DNA of 43,129 nucleotides, taken from positions 1 to 43,129 of the forward strand of contig NZ_WRPR01000031.1 of assembly GCF_010367455.1 (NCBI RefSeq). Direction: 5' to 3'. The number at the start of each line of letters is the position of its first letter. Position 1 is the first letter of the stretch. Source of the DNA: Candidatus Laterigemmans baculatus. Its GTDB lineage: Bacteria > Planctomycetota > Planctomycetia > Pirellulales > Pirellulaceae. The position numbers were made by a program, and so were the translations under genes. The notes under the pieces are model-generated. The model was not told the origin of the DNA and made no database searches. It saw only the letters and a list, made by a program, of their open reading frames with translations. This document shows, one piece after another, positions 1-7,787 of this stretch.

Positions 1-31
1 GGGGGAGAGGGGGCAGAAAACTGCACAACCT

Positions 32-1099
32 CTAGAGAGGCGTTTTGGAGGGCTCGCCCGCCTGTTCGACGACGTAGGTGGGGACGGCGTAACCGGGGAG
101 CCGCGTCCGCAGTTCCGCGACCAGCTGACGGCCTCGAGCGACGGGGACTTCGTAATGGGCAGCCCCGGCGACGCGGTCGAGCTGGTGGAGGTAGTACGGT
201 TGCACGCGATGGTCGACCAGGGTGCGGCAGAGCTGCTCGAGAGCTGCGAGCTGGTCGTTCACGCCGCGGAGGAGGACGGCTTGGTTCAGGACCGGGATCC
301 CGCGGTCGACGAGCCGCCCAAGCGCCGCCAGGGTCGCCGCATCGAGCTCAGTGGGATGGTTCGCGTGCACGACCATCCAGGTGGAAAGCCGCGTTCCCCG
401 CAGCAGGTCGAGGAGTCGCTCGGTGATTCGCTGGGGAATCACGATCGGCAGTCGCGAGTGGATGCGAAGGCGACGGACGTGGGGCACCTCGGCGACGCGA
501 CGGATCAGATTCTCCAGTGCCGGATCGGTCAGGACGAGCGGATCACCGCCGCTGAGGATGACTTCGTCGAGCGTCGGGTCGTCGGAGAGCATCGCCAGCG
601 GCTGGTCCCAGGCGGCGTCTCCATGCGGCACGGTGTCGTAGGGAAAATGGCGACGGAAGCAATAGCGGCAGTGGACGCCGCACGCGCCGCTGGCCACCAG
701 CAATGCCCGGCCGTGGTATTTTCGCAGCAGCCCCACCGACAGCGAAGCGGCTGGGGAGCCTTGGAGTTCGCCGACCGGATCGGTGCTGAAGCCGGCTGCG
801 GTGTCCCCTTCCTCGGGCAGCGGGAGGACTTGCCGCAGCAGTGGATCGCGGCAGTCGCCCGGGCGCATCCGGGAGAGGAATTCGAGCGGCACGAAAACCG
901 GGAACGGGTTTCCAGGGGCTGCCTCTGCGACTCGCCGGTTAAATTCCGCCGGGAGCTCCAATCGCTGGCAGAGCACCTCGGCCGAGCGGATCGCCCGTTT
1001 CATGGCGGTCTGCCAGGAAACCGCCTCCGGTGCTCGCGGCCCCTCAGTGGTGCGGACAGAATTGGCTTGCGCCGCTAGACTTTCGCTGACAGGATCCAA
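32..1099 (-). CDS. epmB: EF-P beta-lysylation protein EpmB (radical SAM lysine 2,3-aminomutase family)
   Basis: EpmB converts (S)-alpha-lysine to (R)-beta-lysine, which EpmA then attaches to elongation factor P. The 355-residue product carries the radical SAM cluster CGVHCRYCFRR (C140, C144, C147; a CxxxCxxC spacing), preceded by GFSTDP and LLRKYHGRALL as in the family. It ends in GEPSKTPL, whose lysine is the expected PLP-binding residue. The start used is TTG at 1099. The ATG at 1003 would cut off the SWQTA segment that resembles the N-terminus of known EpmB, so the upstream start is preferred, but it is uncertain. It is divergent from efp, its substrate gene, across 122 bp. The ligase gene epmA is not in the window. 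Confidence 0.93.
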   Translation of the reverse strand: MDPVSESLAAQANSVRTTEGPRAPEAVSWQTAMKRAIRSAEVLCQRLELPAEFNRRVAEAAPGNPFPVFVPLEFLSRMRPGDCRDPLLRQVLPLPEEGDTAAGFSTDPVGELQGSPAASLSVGLLRKYHGRALLVASGACGVHCRYCFRRHFPYDTVPHGDAAWDQPLAMLSDDPTLDEVILSGGDPLVLTDPALENLIRRVAEVPHVRRLRIHSRLPIVIPQRITERLLDLLRGTRLSTWMVVHANHPTELDAATLAALGRLVDRGIPVLNQAVLLRGVNDQLAALEQLCRTLVDHRVQPYYLHQLDRVAGAAHYEVPVARGRQLVAELRTRLPGYAVPTYVVEQAGEPSKTPL

Positions 1100-1126
1100 C
1101 TTTCAAACTCGGCAGCACGTTTCACG

Positions 1127-1160
1127 CTCCGCTAGGCCCTGCTCTCCGCTAGGCCCTGCT
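1127..1160. repeat. Perfect 17-bp tandem duplication in the epmB/efp divergent promoter region
   Basis: The unit CTCCGCTAGGCCCTGCT occurs at 1127-1143 and again, identical, at 1144-1160, followed by CTAGG. A related CCGCTAGGCCCTG string occurs near 42974-42986 next to a MITE-like element, so the unit probably belongs to a dispersed repeat family. The two copies lie between the epmB start and the efp start, where both promoters must be. Confidence 0.8.
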
Positions 1161-1221
1161 CTAGGACGGGCCGTGGAGATCGCTGCCGGGAAGCAACCCA
1201 AGGTTCGGAGTAGTTTTACCA

Positions 1222-1791
1222 GTGGCAACTTACAGCACGAGCGATTTTCGCAAAGGCCTGAAGGTCCAGATCGACGGCGAGCCCTACGTGATGACGGAGA
1301 TGAACTTCGTCAAACCGGGCAAGGGAAACGCGATGTACAAGTGCAAGATGCGGAACTTGATTCGCGGCACGATGCTGGACCGAACGTACAAAGGGGGAGA
1401 TTCCCTCGAGTCGGCCGACGTCGAGCAGACCGACGTGACGTTCCTGTACCGCCAGGGCGAAGATTACGTGTTCATGGACAGCAAGACGTACGAGCAGTAC
1501 GAGCTGACGGGCGAACAGGGGGGCGACCTCTGGAAGTATTTGAAGGACGGCATGGGCTGCACGATCACCCTCTACAACGGCAACCCGATCCTGCTCGATC
1601 CGCCGAACCAAGTCGAGCTGGAAGTGGTCGACTGCGCCCCGGGAGCCAAGGGAGATACGGCGACGAACGTCACCAAGCCGGCCAAGGTCGAAACCGGAGC
1701 CGAGTTCACCGTCCCCGGATTCATCAAGATCGGCAACGTCATCAAGGTCGACACCCGGACCGGGGAATACGTCGAACGGGTCAGCAACTGA
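1222..1791 (+). CDS. efp: Elongation factor P
   Basis: EF-P binds the ribosome between the P and E sites and relieves stalling at consecutive prolines. The 189-residue product has the full family length and pattern: MATYSTSDFRKGLKVQIDGE at the N-terminus, then FVKPGKGNAMYKCK with the loop lysine at position 34 that EpmA/EpmB modify, then YEFMDSKTYEQYEL-like OB-domain sequence, and a C-terminal domain with TVPGFIKIGNVIKVDTRTGEY. The start is GTG at 1222, fixed by the conserved ATYS N-terminus. It is divergently placed from epmB, and its 3' end lies 30 bp from the convergent ribD. The adjacent epmB supports beta-lysylation of K34 in this organism. Confidence 0.97.
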   Translation: MATYSTSDFRKGLKVQIDGEPYVMTEMNFVKPGKGNAMYKCKMRNLIRGTMLDRTYKGGDSLESADVEQTDVTFLYRQGEDYVFMDSKTYEQYELTGEQGGDLWKYLKDGMGCTITLYNGNPILLDPPNQVELEVVDCAPGAKGDTATNVTKPAKVETGAEFTVPGFIKIGNVIKVDTRTGEYVERVSN

Positions 1792-1821
1792 GCGTCTGAA
1801 GACGAGTACTGACTCCTCGCC

Positions 1822-3018
1822 CTACGCCGATTTGCTTCGTTTGCGGACGATGATGTGCACATCGTCGTCGACCCGTTCGATCGATTGCGTCTCCCAGCCG
1901 TGGGCTTGGCTCATGGCCGAGAGGCCTATGCCGGCGACGGGCGTGATCGCTTTTTGGCCACCGACGATTTTGGGCGAGACGAAGACTTGGGCTTCGTCGA
2001 TCTGTCCGGCGTCGCGGAGGGCTCCGAGCAGCGCGCTGCCGCCTTCGACCAGGACGTTGGTCATGCCTGCGGCGCCGCAGTGGCTGAGCATCGTTTCGAC
2101 CATTTTGACTCGACCGTTCGCTTCGCAGCGAACCACGTCGACGCCCGCCTCTTGGAGCTTGGCCATCCGCGCGGCATCGGCGTCGGGACCGACGAACAGC
2201 CGGACCGGGCACTGGCGAGCGGTCCGCACGAGCTGGGTGTCGGGGGCCAGCGTGCCATGGCGATCGACGACGATCCGGGTGGCGACGCGGTGTCCGGGGG
2301 GGCGCGTGGTCAGCTGCGGGTCGTCGGCCAGCACGGTGCCGGCACCGACGATGACCGCGTCGACGCGGCCTCGCAGTTCATGCACGCGGCGGCGGCTCTC
2401 GGGAGAGGAGATCCAGCGGCTGTCGCCGGTGGAGGTGGCGATTTTGCCGTCGAGCGTCATCGCCCATTTGGCGATCACCCACGGGCGGCCGGTGCGGACC
2501 CGCTTCAGGTACGGGGCGCATAGATTCGCCACTTCGGCTTCTCCCACGCCGAGCTCGATCGGGATTCCGGCAGCGGCGATGTGCTCGAGCCCGCCGCCGT
2601 CGACCGCGGGAAACGGATCGCGGAGGGCGACGACGACCCGCGCCGGTCGGGAGGCGATGACCGCGCCGCTGCAGGGTGGGGTCTTGCCGTAGTGGCAGCA
2701 CGGCTCGAGCGTCACGTACCACGTCGCGCCGCTCAGGTCAGCACGCTCGCCAGCGGCGGCGAGCGCTTCACGCTCGGCGTGCGGCCCGCCGAACCGCCTG
2801 TGCCAGCCTTCACCCAAGACTTGCCCGTCGCGGACGATCAGGCAGCCGACCATCGGATTCGGCTCGACGAGTCCTTGCCCCCGCATCGCCAACTCGGCGG
2901 CCCGGTGCATCCAAGCCTCATCGCTCCCTGCTTCCGGCGGTTTCCTCGGGGAGTCGCCGGAGCCGGTGGGCTCGCCGGGGTGAATCGGGTCGATGGGGTT
3001 GTCGGGGTCGGAGGGCAT
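1822..3018 (-). CDS. ribD: Bifunctional riboflavin deaminase/reductase RibD
   Basis: RibD carries out two riboflavin pathway steps: deamination of the pyrimidine intermediate and NADPH-dependent reduction of its ribosyl side chain. From ATG 3018 the product is 398 residues. The N-terminal deaminase (about 34-155) shows NPMVGCLIV, the zinc-site HAE at 80-82 and PCCHYGKTPPC at 106-116. The C-terminal reductase (about 175-397) shows AMTLDGKIA, VGAGTVLADDPQLT and LVEGGSALLG. The frame stays open upstream to a possible start at 3063, which would overlap the 3' end of the SEC-C gene; 3018 avoids the overlap and is closer to the deaminase domain. A Pro/Asp-rich stretch of about 30 residues precedes the domain. 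It is probably co-transcribed with the upstream SEC-C gene (23-bp gap). Confidence 0.95.
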   Translation of the reverse strand: MPSDPDNPIDPIHPGEPTGSGDSPRKPPEAGSDEAWMHRAAELAMRGQGLVEPNPMVGCLIVRDGQVLGEGWHRRFGGPHAEREALAAAGERADLSGATWYVTLEPCCHYGKTPPCSGAVIASRPARVVVALRDPFPAVDGGGLEHIAAAGIPIELGVGEAEVANLCAPYLKRVRTGRPWVIAKWAMTLDGKIATSTGDSRWISSPESRRRVHELRGRVDAVIVGAGTVLADDPQLTTRPPGHRVATRIVVDRHGTLAPDTQLVRTARQCPVRLFVGPDADAARMAKLQEAGVDVVRCEANGRVKMVETMLSHCGAAGMTNVLVEGGSALLGALRDAGQIDEAQVFVSPKIVGGQKAITPVAGIGLSAMSQAHGWETQSIERVDDDVHIIVRKRSKSA

Positions 3019-3041
3019 CGAGGTCAATCCGTCACGGGCGG

Positions 3042-5201
3042 TCAATCCATGCCGGGCAACCACAACTTGCTGCCCGAGGAGGGCTCGGCGGCCAGCGGTG
3101 ATTCCGGTGCTGCGGCTGGCTGCGCGCCGCGGAGTGCTCCGCCGGCGGAGCCCCGCGGCGGCCCTTGGCGGGGCGGGCCCTGGCGGGGCGTTCCGTCAGG
3201 GTTGAGCAGGCCGAGCTCGACCAACATCTGCTGCAGATACATCATCACGTTCGTATCGTTTTGATGTTTCGCGTAGATCGTTTGGATCGTGTTCTCGAAC
3301 CCCCGAGCGTCCCCCAGTTCCAGGTGGCGCTGGAGCTCGATGAGCAGGAACGGAGCGTCGCTGACGTTGGCGGATTCGGCCCAGGCCTTTGCCTTAGCCG
3401 ACATTTCCAGAGCCGCTTCGGGCGTGGGGGCGGCTTGCACGAGTACCTGGTAGGCGCGGGAGAGCATCGCCTTGCTCTCTTCATCGGTCGCTTCCATCGT
3501 GATTAACCGCTCGGCCGCCCGGCGGCTGGCCAGCGTGCTGCTGACCTGCGAGGCCCGCTGGAGCAAGTAGAACAAAGCCTCCTGGTCGAGCTGGCTGGGA
3601 TCGATGCTCGCCAGGTCAAATGCATTCAGCTGCTCGAGTTCGTCGTCGTTCTGGGGAACGATCGTCGGCAGTTCGGTCGCCTTGAGCCGGGTCGCGACTT
3701 CGGCGAGCAGGTCGGCCGCTTCGAGCTGCAGGCCGTCGTAGCCTTGAAGGATGCGAACGATCGCGGTCCGCACGGTTTGGGCCGAAGGGTCGTCGGCGAG
3801 CGAGGCGATCGGCTCTCCACCGCTGGCCGGAACGCGGGCGGCGAGGATCGCTGAGACGAAGTGCTTGCGGAAGACTTGGTCGCGCAGCTTGAGCATCGCG
3901 TCGCGATTTTTTTGCAGCAGCGAGATGGGAAGCCGCGGGTTCGCCATCACGACCAGCGGCAGCGACTGCGAGCGCCGCTCGACCGGTTCGCCGCTGACCA
4001 GATCGCCGAGCTGGGCAATCATTTGAGCGTGATCGTCCTGGATCGCATCGCGGACTTCGAGCCGCGCCGACCGGTCGGTCTGGCGACCGAAGATGAGCAC
4101 CGTGGCCAGCACGCGGGGCAACGACTCGGCGTCCACCGCTTCCTCGTCCCCCTCGGGCAGCTCGCGGTCGAGGATCTGGAACCCGGCGCGGGGAGGAACC
4201 TCCTCCTGTTCGTCGACGAGGCCGCGGAGCATCTCGGCGGGGATCGCCTGCGCGGTCCGCTGGCTGGTCAACGTCATCACCGCCGTGTCGGCTTCGGCGA
4301 TCTCATAGACCAGCTCATCGGCGGCGACCGACAGCTGCGGCTGGCCCGGCTCGACCAGAATGCTCACGGCCCGCATCCGCGCCGAGAGTTCTGGTTCGTC
4401 GACCAGAGCGTCGCTCAACTTTCGCAGCAGCCGCGTCTGGCCCTCGACGTCGGCCCGCCAGAGGGCGCAGCTGAGCAAGCCCGAGAGGATCGCCGGCTGC
4501 TCGGGGAACTGGCGGTCGAGCGCTTCGAACTTGGCTTCGGCCGCCAGAATCTGATTGCTCCGCAGCAACGAGTTCGCCTCGTCGTACCGCTCGCCCCAGC
4601 TGACGTCCTCGGGACGATCGATCGGCAGCGGCAGACTTTTGGTCAGCAGGTTCAGCCCCCGCGATTGATTCAGCTCGCCGAGGACCGATTGGGCCATCGA
4701 GGAGTGTTCCGGCTCCTGCGTGGTAAGGGCCAGCGTGGCGTAGAGCCGCGAGGAGAGCACCTGGCCCTCTTGAGCCAAGGCCATCGAGAGGACCGAACCG
4801 ATCTCGAGCAGAAACGCGTCGACGCTCCGCCCGCTCTCGGCGAGCGCTTCGAGCAGACTGTGAGCCGCTTCGGAGTATCGGCCTTTGAAGACTTGCGAGG
4901 CCGCTTTTTGGGCCAGCGCCAAGGGATTCGAGGGCTGCAGGCGGATGAACCGGTCAGCATTCTCCTCGAGCGCGTCGAGTTCGTTGAGGTTGATCAGCAA
5001 GCGGCCCTTGATCGCCAGCGGCCAGGCGGCGCTGGGATGCTCGGCGAGAACTTGATTGAGCCGGTCGAGGGCGGCGACCATCTGCCCGCCACCGACCATT
5101 TTGAGCACCTTGTCGAGCTCGCCGATCGAGTCGTAGCACTTGCAGAACTTGATCTTCTTGCCGCTCCCGCAAGGACAGAGAGCATATTGGTCGACGGCCA
5201 T
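3042..5201 (-). CDS. SEC-C motif protein with TPR-like helical repeats
   Basis: The function is unknown. The 719-residue protein opens with a SEC-C zinc-binding motif, CPCGSGKKIKFCKC (C9, C11, C20, C22), like the C-terminal tail of SecA. Residues about 35-130 read as helix-turn-helix TPR-like repeats (MVAALDRLNQVLAEHP; YSEAAHSLLEALAESG), and the rest is helical, soluble and leucine/alanine-rich. The tail is Gly/Pro/Arg-rich with the tandem RQGPPRQGPPRG. ATG 5201 is chosen because GGAGG sits nine bases upstream and the zinc motif begins at residue 9. The frame remains open upstream through heptamer repeats to 5609, but that translates to meaningless Leu-His-Ser-Phe repeats. Long planctomycete proteins of this layout are known, but no role is assigned. 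Confidence 0.85.
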   Translation of the reverse strand: MAVDQYALCPCGSGKKIKFCKCYDSIGELDKVLKMVGGGQMVAALDRLNQVLAEHPSAAWPLAIKGRLLINLNELDALEENADRFIRLQPSNPLALAQKAASQVFKGRYSEAAHSLLEALAESGRSVDAFLLEIGSVLSMALAQEGQVLSSRLYATLALTTQEPEHSSMAQSVLGELNQSRGLNLLTKSLPLPIDRPEDVSWGERYDEANSLLRSNQILAAEAKFEALDRQFPEQPAILSGLLSCALWRADVEGQTRLLRKLSDALVDEPELSARMRAVSILVEPGQPQLSVAADELVYEIAEADTAVMTLTSQRTAQAIPAEMLRGLVDEQEEVPPRAGFQILDRELPEGDEEAVDAESLPRVLATVLIFGRQTDRSARLEVRDAIQDDHAQMIAQLGDLVSGEPVERRSQSLPLVVMANPRLPISLLQKNRDAMLKLRDQVFRKHFVSAILAARVPASGGEPIASLADDPSAQTVRTAIVRILQGYDGLQLEAADLLAEVATRLKATELPTIVPQNDDELEQLNAFDLASIDPSQLDQEALFYLLQRASQVSSTLASRRAAERLITMEATDEESKAMLSRAYQVLVQAAPTPEAALEMSAKAKAWAESANVSDAPFLLIELQRHLELGDARGFENTIQTIYAKHQNDTNVMMYLQQMLVELGLLNPDGTPRQGPPRQGPPRGSAGGALRGAQPAAAPESPLAAEPSSGSKLWLPGMD

Positions 5202-5350
5202 GCGGACGGCCTCCGTGAGGGTTGTAGGAAAAATGACGGCATCCGAACCAACAGACGGAGCTTCCGCAGATTCGGGGGAAGCAAAAGGCTGGGCTGACCG
5301 GAGCAACCTCCGCCAATTTAACGGCCATCGCCGCACCGCGGGAGGCGGGT

Positions 5351-5500
5351 GAGTGAAGAGTGAAGAGTGAAGAGTGAAGGGTGAAGGGTGAAGAGTGAAG
5401 AGTGAAGAGTGAAGAGTGAAGAGTGAAGAGTGAAGAGTGAAGAGTGAAGAGTGAAGAGTGAAGGGTGAAGGGTGAAGGGTGAAGGGTGAAGGGTGAAGAG
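5351..5500. repeat. Heptamer tandem array (GTGAAGA/GTGAAGG), about 21 units
   Basis: Nearly perfect 7-bp units alternate between GTGAAGA and GTGAAGG across about 150 bp, starting 150 bp upstream of the SEC-C gene start and ending before a second repeat block. There are no spacers, so it is not a CRISPR array. The region 5202-5815 between the SEC-C gene (-) and def (+) holds no convincing gene, only this array and the CTCGTA/TACGAG arrays, plus whatever promoters the two genes use. Confidence 0.95.
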
Positions 5501-5510
5501 GATTCTTTCT

Positions 5511-5709
5511 CTCGTACTCGTACTCAGCGAAGCGGTACTCGTACTCGTACTCGTACTCGCGACCACGCTCGCACCCGCCGATCACGTCACGCCTCGTCTC
5601 GCCGAGCAACCAAATCGGGTGTGCACGATGGAAGCACGAGTACCGCTCCGCTGAGTACGAGTACCGCTGCGCTGAGTACGAGTACCGCTCCGCTGAGTAC
5701 GAGTACGGG
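5511..5709. repeat. Facing CTCGTA / TACGAG tandem blocks forming a long inverted repeat
   Basis: The left block (5511-5559) is built from CTCGTACTC and GTACTC units interrupted by AGCGAAGCG. The right block (5635-5709) has three copies of GAGTACCGCTCCGCT or GAGTACCGCTGCGCT joined to GAGTACGAG. Segment 5511-5542 is the reverse complement of 5678-5709 with about two mismatches in 32 bases, so the region can fold as a cruciform or RNA stem with a loop of about 135 bases. It lies about 107 bp upstream of def. Confidence 0.85.
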
Positions 5710-5815
5710 TGAAGGATTCACCTGAACCCTCCCTCCTCCTGTCTGCCGCGTCCGGTTGGGCTTAAAATCGAAGGCCTCGTTCGCACCCGCTCCGCCTGAG
5801 GATTGCTGTTCTGCC

Positions 5816-6400
5816 ATGCCGTTGCAAATCATTCCCTATCCTCATCCCACTTTGCGGCATAAGAGCAAACCGATTCGCCGCGTCGATGCGGAGCTGAAGC
5901 GGATTGCCGCCGAGATGCTGGAATTAATGTACGAAGCTCGCGGGGTCGGGCTGGCTGCCAATCAAGTCGATCTGCCGTTGCGGCTGTTCGTCGCCAATCC
6001 CTCGGGGGTCCGCGGCGAAGGGGAAGAGCTGATCCTGATCAATCCCGTGCTGCAGCGTCCCAAGGGGAGCGAGTCGGCCGAAGAGGGCTGCCTCAGCTTG
6101 CCCGGACTGTACGGCAACGTGATCCGCTCCAAAGAAGTTCGGCTGAGCGCCTACGACATCTCGGGCAATCCGATCGAGCGCCGCGTCGAAGGTTTCCTAG
6201 CTCGGGTGCTGCAGCATGAAAACGACCACCTCGACGGCGTGCTGTTCTTCGACCGGATCAGCGAGCAGGCCCGGGAGGATCTGTATGAGCCGCTCGAGGA
6301 ACTGGAGATCGAATTCCGGACGCGGCAGGAGGAGGGAACGGTTCCCCCGGATGCGGAGCTGATCGCGCGGCTCGCCGAGTGGGAACAGCGTTATGCCTGA
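5816..6400 (+). CDS. def: Peptide deformylase
   Basis: The enzyme removes the N-formyl group from nascent proteins and uses a divalent metal, usually iron. The 194-residue product has all three family motifs: GVGLAANQ at 43-50, EGCLS at 90-94 (metal ligand C92) and HENDHLDG at 134-141 (H134, catalytic E135, H138). ATG 5816 begins the typical MPLQIIPYPHPTL N-terminus, with a TGAGGA element about 14 bases upstream. An in-frame ATG at 5756 would add 20 atypical residues. The stop overlaps the start of fmt by 8 bp, the common def-fmt arrangement. Confidence 0.96.
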   Translation: MPLQIIPYPHPTLRHKSKPIRRVDAELKRIAAEMLELMYEARGVGLAANQVDLPLRLFVANPSGVRGEGEELILINPVLQRPKGSESAEEGCLSLPGLYGNVIRSKEVRLSAYDISGNPIERRVEGFLARVLQHENDHLDGVLFFDRISEQAREDLYEPLEELEIEFRTRQEEGTVPPDAELIARLAEWEQRYA

Positions 6401-7439
6401 GTTGCGGTTGGTGCTGATGGGGACCGGGCCCTTTGCGGTCCCTTCGTTCGAAGCCCTCGCCGCGGCGGGCTATGCGATCGCGACCGTGGTCACCCGCCCC
6501 GAGCGGCCGGGGCCGGGGAATCGTCCGCCGGAAAAATCGCCGGTGCGGCAATGGGCCGAAGCCCGCCAGCTGCCGGTCATCGCTCCCGACTCGATCAATA
6601 CAACCGAGGCGATCGAGACGGTCCGCGGCGTTCAGCCCGATCTGCTGGTCGTGTGCGATTATGGACAAATCCTCAAACCCGCCGCCTTGGCCGCCGCCAG
6701 GCTGGGAGGCATCAACCTGCACGGGTCGTTGCTGCCTGCCTACCGCGGGGCCGCCCCGGTCCAGTGGGCGGTGCTGTGCGGCGATCAGGAGACCGGCGTC
6801 TCGGTGATCCACATGACGCCGCAGCTCGACGCCGGCCCGGTGATCACTTCGCGGCGCACGCCCATCGCGGCCAAGGAAACCGCGGGCGAACTGGAAGCTC
6901 GACTGGCGGAGCTCGGGGTCGAAGCGACGCTCGAAGCGGTCGCGGCGCTCGCGAATCTTGCCCAGGCCGTCCCGACGCAGGCAGCCCCGGGGGAGGCAGC
7001 CCCGGGGGAGGCAGCCCCGGCGCAGGCCGCCCTGGGGGAGGGTTTGCGGGGGCAGCCGCAGGACGCGCAAGCGGCTAGCCGAGCCCCGCGGCTGAGCAAA
7101 GCCGACGGTCGGATCGTCTGGACCCGGCCAGCCGCGGAGCTCGAGTGGCACGTGCGAGGGATGCAGCCGTGGCCCGGAGCGTTCACCGAAGTGCCCGCTG
7201 GCGAGGGGCGGCGGGCTCAAAGTACGCGGTTGATGATCACCGAGGTCGAAGCGACCGACCGCGCGGTTCCCGAGCAAGTCGCGGCCGGGACCGTCGAGAT
7301 CGAGGGCGATGTCCTGCTCGTCGCCGCTGGCGATTTCTACTTGCGGCTGGAACGCTTGAAGCCGGCGGGCAAGCGGGAGATGGCCAGCGAGGAATGGTTG
7401 CGGGGCCGTCCGCTGCGTGCGGGAACCGTGTTGCACTGA
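6393..7439 (+). CDS. fmt: Methionyl-tRNA formyltransferase
   Basis: It transfers a formyl group from 10-formyltetrahydrofolate to Met-tRNAi. The 348-residue product has LVLMGTGPFAVPSFEAL at the N-terminus, INLHGSLLPAYRGAAPVQWA with catalytic N108 and H110, and QLDAGPV with the catalytic Asp at 146. The C-terminal tRNA-binding domain begins near 228 (SKADGRIVW; HVRGMQPWPGAF). Between the two domains, at about 196-226, there is an Ala/Pro/Gly/Glu-rich insert encoded by 15-bp direct repeats (GCAGCCCCGGGGGAG near 6980-7020), absent from standard Fmt. It overlaps def by 8 bp and is followed by a small membrane protein and miaB on the same strand. Confidence 0.95.
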   Translation: MPELRLVLMGTGPFAVPSFEALAAAGYAIATVVTRPERPGPGNRPPEKSPVRQWAEARQLPVIAPDSINTTEAIETVRGVQPDLLVVCDYGQILKPAALAAARLGGINLHGSLLPAYRGAAPVQWAVLCGDQETGVSVIHMTPQLDAGPVITSRRTPIAAKETAGELEARLAELGVEATLEAVAALANLAQAVPTQAAPGEAAPGEAAPAQAALGEGLRGQPQDAQAASRAPRLSKADGRIVWTRPAAELEWHVRGMQPWPGAFTEVPAGEGRRAQSTRLMITEVEATDRAVPEQVAAGTVEIEGDVLLVAAGDFYLRLERLKPAGKREMASEEWLRGRPLRAGTVLH

Positions 7440-7505
7440 AGGCGCGGGACTCAGTACTCAGTATCCCGTGCCGCGTCTTCTTCCCGCTTGCTCCGCTTGG
7501 AAACG

Positions 7506-7787
7506 ATGTTTGATTTGCCCTCGGTCCTGCTTTGGGCTTTTGCGACCTCCGTTTCGGCTGTCATGATGGCGTCGCTGATGCAGCGACGGCGGGAGCAATT
7601 GACCGGCCAGTTGCGAGGTTACGTGGAGCGGCATTTGGGGCCCCCCCAAGCTTCCGGCGATGCACAAGCTTCCGACGACGCATCATCCTCCGACGGCACG
7701 CGATCCTCCGACGGCACGCGATCCTCCGACGGCACGGCTGGGACCGGCCCTCAAGACACCACCGATCCGATCGACTCCTCTCCATGA
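7506..7787 (+). CDS. Small hypothetical membrane protein between fmt and miaB
   Basis: The 93-residue protein is not recognised. One hydrophobic helix covers about residues 4-25 (PSVLLWAFATSVSAVMMASL), followed by a basic stretch (QRRREQLTGQLRGYVERHL) and a Ser/Asp/Gly/Thr tail encoded by an 18-bp unit repeated three times (SSDGTR repeats, 7687-7737). Support for a real gene comes from its position in the operon and its stop codon, which overlaps the miaB start as ATGA (7784-7787), a layout typical of translational coupling. A start at 7488 is also possible. It may be a single-pass inner-membrane protein; no role can be assigned. Confidence 0.6.
   Translation: MFDLPSVLLWAFATSVSAVMMASLMQRRREQLTGQLRGYVERHLGPPQASGDAQASDDASSSDGTRSSDGTRSSDGTAGTGPQDTTDPIDSSP

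Noticed and set aside
3861-5297. 478-codon open frame on the + strand
   Set aside because: It is antisense to the SEC-C gene, with no motif or ribosome site; a GC-bias shadow.
5351-5500. Possible CRISPR array
   Set aside because: Units are 7 bp with no unique spacers and no cas genes in the window.
5202-5609. N-terminal extension of the SEC-C protein through the heptamer array
   Set aside because: The translation is repeat noise, and ATG 5201 has a strong ribosome site right before the zinc motif.
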